Origin: Enoplolaimus lenunculus
Lineage: Eukaryota; Nematoda; Enoplea; Enoplida; Thoracostomopsidae
DNA: 64,000 nt
Assembly (NCBI GenBank): GCA_030248215.1
Contig: JASANG010001697.1
Span: 17,335 to 81,334, forward strand
Reading direction: 5' to 3'
Shown: one piece after another, positions 59,491 through 64,000 of the stretch
How positions within the stretch are numbered: position 1 is the stretch's first letter
Layout of the letters: the number at the start of each line of letters is the position of its first letter
The notes under the pieces: model-generated
Seen by the model: the letters and a program-made list of their open reading frames with translations, nothing else
Database searches by the model: none
What the model was told of the DNA's origin: nothing
Program-made: the position numbers and the translations under genes

Positions 59491-60668
59491 ATGAGCATAA
59501 CTATTACAAAACGAAAACAGGAAAAGTCGATAAGCTTTGAACTTTCGAAAAATAACGTACATATGTAGTTTTTAAGTTCCGCAAGCAACCCATGCTTAAA
59601 TTTTGAAAAATCTATACTGTTTTAAGTAGCGCTAAGCTGGAGTTTCTAAACGAGTTATAAGTATGATAGAAATTTGATTAAATAATGATGTTACATGCTT
59701 TATGTGATACATTTATATAAACATGTGTTCCTTCTACTATATCCATCCATAATGTGTTTTAGCTAAATAAACAATAAATTATCAATTGTTGATTCAATGA
59801 GAGTTGTCATTTATTGTGGTACTTAGAGTAATAGTGGCATTAAAATAGTTTTCTCAAACTAACATTCGGTTATGTCCCACGGACCATTTTACACCCTGGA
59901 AAATTTAACCATTTTGTTTGCGTCAGTAAATGAAACCAGCGTAATAGGGCTACGGGTTCATTTTAACCAAAACTAACGCATAATTGTCAAGACATTGACA
60001 TTTGGTATGCACAGTCTGCAGTTAATACATTAAAATGGAACTCTACAACATTGGTAGGTCTGTTCCGTTATGTCCATTAACCAGTGTCGTATACGTTTCT
60101 TTCCCCACGAATTATTTCCACCGTAAGGCATACGATTCCGTCCTTCGTTGGATAATTTGTTCCCCAAGATTACGATTCTACTCCCAGTTCGATTAAATTC
60201 CGCTAAAAATTTCAGAGCCATGGCTGTTCTAAAATGGATTGGCATGGCACCATATCTTGTAAACGGTTATATAATGTGGTACGATTTTATAAGGATTAAG
60301 CATTACCGTAATAATGCTGCCCGTTGCGGCCCAAGTAACGATCAGGGGTGGAACTTTTTGCTGTTGGACTAGAAAAGAGTAAGCTTAAACGTTAGACTGA
60401 TTTTTGCTTAGCTAAGCCATAGGCTTAGGGTTAGGAATATGCTTATAATACTGTTCCATCCCTGTTCTTTACATTGCTCCCCTTTGTCATAGTGATTGCG
60501 GTCAAATGAAACCAAAAGTTCATTGTCTCTTGTCTTAGTTTTTTTGTTTTCGTCGACGATGTATCACAAGACTCAGATTGGGACAAATGCTTCAACCGCG
60601 TGGACAAGATTTATTCAAACAGATAACAATCATGTGTTCCAAAGTAATAGCACTATGTCATTCCTGTG

Positions 60669-60920
60669 CACTGTAAATTTTAGTGAGTTGGATTTAACTC
60701 AGAATGAGTCAAATCACTCAGTCTGAGTTAGGACTATCAGAACTCAGAATTTTGAGTTGATTCAGCTTATTCTGAATTAATTAATCAACTCGCCCAGAGT
60801 CAACTCAACTGAGAGCGAGAATTAACTCAACTCAGAGTGAGTTAATGTTTACTGATATTTAATCAGAAATCACCAACTCGCTAGCTGAACTGATTAATCA
60901 ACTCATTGGAATTTACAGTG
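60669..60920. mobile_element. 252-bp MITE with CACTGTAAA ends and ACTCAGA repeats
   Basis: The inverted ends are CACTGTAAATTTTAGTGAGT and ACTCATTGGAATTTACAGTG. The interior is filled with ACTCAGA/TCTGAGT-type heptamers on both strands. Flanking dinucleotides are TG on both sides. There is no coding sequence, and the superfamily was not decided. Confidence 0.65.
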
Positions 60921-61330
60921 TGAAGACCGGAATTGAGTTATATAACTTCTATGTTGTTAGCAGCATAAGTATATAGCATATAATGAACTATTTTCCCAGT
61001 GAAATCGATAAAATGACATTAAAAATCCGACATTTTACAGGAAACGCTATTTCAAATCAAATAAAGCGAGTACAACGTGCGACAAACAACCAAATTTTTA
61101 TTACAATTTTCAGTGATGGGCTTCGAAATTTCCGATTGCCGAGGCAGTGGGAATAGTGCAAAGATCTGGGCGAAGCCAAACGCAGTTTTAATACGAAATT
61201 TTAATATAAAATTTTGGTTTTGACCTCTATTGGGAAGTCTGGCCTTTGCAGGCGCCGTTGGAACCGCTAGTAACGGTTTTATGTTATTTATATAGCAGGA
61301 GCATTTTAAGATACAAAACATATCGGTTGG

Positions 61331-61679
61331 TTTGACCAAGAGTGGATGATCCCTTAGACAAGAGTATGCAAAACGCCTTTTTTTGCATAGAACTACATCT
61401 ACCAGCACTCGTTGCGTTTTGGTCCTACCCCCCTCATTTTGGGGGGGGGGGGGTCAATTTTACGTTCTTTACACGTGTATCCGCCAGCCAACACCGAAAA
61501 TCGAACCACATTTCAGTATATGAAAACAGCACATGAATTTCAGAATCTATGAAGATTTTGACACCCCCAAAATAAGAGGGGTAAGCCAAAAATGCAACGC
61601 GCGCTGAGTACATTTTTCCTACATAGAATGTACCCAGTTGCATAGTCTTGTTAAAGGGTATCATGCACTCTTGGTTTGT
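61331..61679. mobile_element. Fold-back element of about 350 bp
   Basis: Long imperfect inverted arms (about 61331-61455 and 61560-61679) share CAAGAGTGGATGAT / ATCATGCACTCTTG, CAAGAGTATGCAA / TTGCATAGTCTTG, CGTTGCGTTTT / AAAATGCAACG and a CCCCCTCATTTTGGGGG core. There is a poly(G) run at 61441-61453. No coding sequence. Confidence 0.6.
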
Positions 61680-62114
61680 CCATATTTAAAATAAAACGGC
61701 AAACCGCAAATACAGAAATATAATGAATGGAACAGCGCAGATACACAAATATATATTGGTGCCACATAAATGCTCGTAACCATGATTTTAAACGGAAAAA
61801 GGTCAGGAGTAAGAGTGTAAGCCATTCTACACCGGCTATAAAATTTAGCATTATAAAAACCAACTGATGAATCAAAGAAATGCCGCAAAATGATATTTTC
61901 GCTCATGGATTGACACGGTTTTAGGCCTTAAAACCCCTCGTCTGCTACACACACCTGAATACGAATTAAAATTCTGTTAGCCTGTTTCATTGAAGCATTA
62001 CGAATTCAGACAGAATTTGTTTTCAATAGCCTGTATTTAGCTTCGAATTTGTCTACCTTTTCTAGTATTTGCTAAACGTTTATTTTTCATTTTTGTGCAG
62101 TACTAAGATACTGA

Positions 62115-63135
62115 CCAATGTTACTTTGAGTGGCGTAACAGTGGTTTAAGCGTATTCCTAAGCGTACGCTTAAGCCTAAGCGGTTGCAAACAATGGCGGA
62201 TCCATGGGGGGGCAACCCGGCCGTGCCCCCCCCCCTCAACAGCATCTCGACAAAAATTATATAGCAGTTTTATGGCAATACTTCGTGGTTTGTGTGTGGG
62301 TGAAAAAATTAGTTTATTACCTGTGAAATTTTGGCTCCCCCCATTTTGAAATCCTGGATCCGCCACTGGTTGCAAACATGAGTTCCTAAGCTAAGCCTAA
62401 GCCTAAGAGTTGCAAAAATGTGTTCCTAAGCCTAAGCCTCAGCTTAAGCAAAAAATCTAATCTAGAATCTTAACCAAACCTAGCCTTTTATACACCCACC
62501 AGAAACCTTAACGCCCTTAAAGTAACATGAGCCAAGATACTCATAGTGTAGGGGGCACTACGGTTAAAGCACTGATCGCATCATTCCCAGTGTTGACATA
62601 ATACGACAGTAGACTTTTCCAAACAAAATCCAGAAACGGGTTAAATTGAAATTGCGTATTGTATCCTGAAGTCACCCGTCCTTCTGCAGGCGATCTTAAT
62701 GCTGTAATTTTAATATAGTTCAATTTCAAGTGATGCTAAGATTTTGGACCTTTCAAGACCTAAGCCTAATCAAAAAATTAGTCAAAAGCTTAAGCTTACT
62801 CTATTACAGTCCCGTTGGAAAATATTCCGGCCCTGTCTCTTATCCATCGGCGTCAAATACTATACTTTTAGAAACTGTTGTGGTTTTTTAAATGGTTTTA
62901 ACTTTTGACGTATTGCAGCTCAATCGTTGTGTTTGCCGTAGGCGTGTTGCTGCGTCGCGTTGACAATTGGGCCAATGTTATTTTATGGGGCGTAACAGGA
63001 GATTAAAGCGGTAGCCTAAGCCTAAGCCTAAACCTAAGCCTAAGCCTAAGCAAAAAATGTAATCTAGAATCTAAAATTACTCTTTTATAGGCCCACCAGG
63101 AACCTGTACGCCTCTTAAAGTAACATGGGCAAGAA
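62115..63135 (+). repeat. Duplicated segment carrying CCTAAG hexamers
   Basis: About 62115-62540 and 62972-63135 are related: both begin CCAATGTTA...GGCGTAAC, continue through CCTAAGCCTAAG runs and TAATCTAGAATCT, and end AAAGTAACATG. The first copy is enlarged by the hAT-like MITE at 62191. Hexamer runs also occur at about 63340-63365. Confidence 0.6.
62191..62368. mobile_element. 178-bp hAT-like MITE with 8-bp target duplication
   Basis: The ends are CAATGGCGGATCCATGG and CCTGGATCCGCCACTG. Perfect flanking duplication GTTGCAAA lies at 62183-62190 and 62369-62376. An 8-bp duplication and CAnTG-type ends fit the hAT superfamily. No transposase; runs of G and C lie just inside the left end. 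Confidence 0.9.
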
Positions 63136-63402
63136 ATGCACGCTTTTGAAGTAGAAAATTACAGCCAATACACCGTGTTAAAATCGTTATTCTTTGAGGT
63201 TTTAAATCACAAGCGGTTTGCAAACGATGAGTGTCTGCAAAGATACATTTTGTATTTCCTGTACCAATCGCTCTGCGTTTTCATGGCACAATACGATATA
63301 GCTCGAAATATTTTTAAAAAGTGTTTTGTCGGTTTTTGTGTCCCTAAGCCTAAGCCTAAGCCTAAAAGTGATGGAAGTGCTCAAAGGCAGAACATTATTT
63401 GA

Positions 63403-64000
63403 GTTATCCGACAGCCCGCGTTTGCCCAAAAATCGTGGGATTTAATTATTTTTACATATTTGAGCTTCTCATGACCTCCCATGATCATTTCACGTCTAAA
63501 TTTGAATTTTACAAAGGTTCGATTGTTTACGGTCCCAAGGTCCTGTCCCCCCATGGGACAAAAAATTGTCAAAAAATTTGACAAATTAAATACCATTCGA
63601 TGCAGCGTGCGGAAACTGAGTCCAGTGGTGTTCATTTTTTTGCAATGAGACCATTGGTTAATGAGTTATTGTCAAATAACTGATTTGGCGCGCTGCCAAC
63701 GATATGGGTCGGTGCCAAATCTGTATTCGAGCATAATTCGTCAACCAATCGTCTGATTGCGAAAAATTTAACACCGCTTGACTCCGCTTCGCAATCTGCA
63801 TCCAACGGCTTATAATTTGTTCAAGTTTTGGACCAAAAGTTTTTGGGTCCCGAGGGGGACCTTGGGACCTTAAAAACCGAATTTCAGAAATTCAAATTTA
63901 GGCCTGGAATGATCAGGGGGAGGTCATGAGAAGATCAAATATGCAAAAAATTTTCAAAATCAAACCAATTCCTGGGTAAACGCGGGCTGGGGAACATAAC
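63403..64000. mobile_element. Long-TIR fold-back MITE reaching the window end
   Basis: Inverted arms of about 160 bp (63403-63565 and 63835-64000) begin GTTAT and share CAGCCCGCGTTT, CTTCTCATGACCTCC, TGATCATT, CTAAATTTGAATTT and GGTCCCAAGGTCC. The loop (63566-63834) has no coding frame. The right end coincides with the window edge, so a target duplication cannot be tested. Confidence 0.7.

Noticed and set aside
60030-60372. Host gene exon on either strand near 60.0-60.4 kb
   Set aside because: Two overlapping frames of about 70 codons on opposite strands with no recognisable domain, splice-site context or conservation to judge by.
63136-63402. 88-codon frame ending in PKPKPKPK
   Set aside because: The PK repeat is just translation of the CCTAAG hexamers, and no other coding evidence exists.
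1-64000. CRISPR array, rRNA or tRNA genes, bacterial operons
   Set aside because: No regular short repeat-spacer pattern, no recognisable RNA gene sequence and no operon organisation. The window is plainly eukaryotic repeat DNA.

Overview
The window is repeat-dominated DNA from a eukaryote, most likely an invertebrate animal with a large genome. This rests on TATA/initiator promoters with TCAGT start sites, CCAAT-box arrays, hAT-like and Harbinger-like DNA transposons, and the absence of any bacterial gene organisation. No species can be named. I see no rRNA, tRNA, CRISPR array or convincing intact host gene.

Most of the window (about 1-31.8 kb and 34.4-56.7 kb) consists of copies of one family of giant LTR retroelements, treated here as fossils. 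Copy A (34399-56713, plus strand, about 22.3 kb) has both LTRs (about 6.0 and 5.8 kb), an internal region of about 10.5 kb and a 4-bp target duplication, ATAT. Copy B (minus strand) has its outer LTR edge at 23043, a 5' LTR at 17477-23043, an internal region at 4767-17476 and part of the other LTR at 1541-4766. Beyond that LTR, positions 1-1540 are internal-type sequence in the same orientation, so the left end is rearranged or tandem. B's LTRs are almost identical (young), while A's are clearly diverged (older). Copy C (about 23.6-31834, plus strand) looks like an LTR without an internal region, swollen by nested insertions and local duplications.

The LTRs share one layout. A long U3 contains an array of roughly 178-bp units with a small palindrome. 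It is followed by CCAAT boxes at fixed spacing, then a TATA box 31 nt before a TCAG-type initiator. The transcribed leader carries a GCGA-loop hairpin at about +230 and a second dyad at about +410 to +430. A poly(A) signal lies about 1.1-1.8 kb after the start, and the LTR ends in GTAACA. A candidate primer-binding site starts two bases inside the 5' LTR edge.

Neither internal region shows a recognisable gag, protease, reverse transcriptase or integrase frame. Each has one long GC-rich reading frame near the 3' LTR (6017-7345 minus; 48387-49991 plus), preceded by a few hundred bases of (CAA)n-rich leader. The two proteins are clear homologues of unknown function. This retained gene in an otherwise non-coding giant LTR element is the most notable content of the window.

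The non-element DNA (31835-34398 and 56718-64000) is AT-rich and was one continuous stretch before A inserted. Its right part holds small DNA transposons: a 178-bp hAT-like MITE with a perfect 8-bp duplication, fold-back elements and telomere-like CCTAAG hexamers. Several short transposons also sit inside the LTRs, and one has an empty site in the sister LTR.
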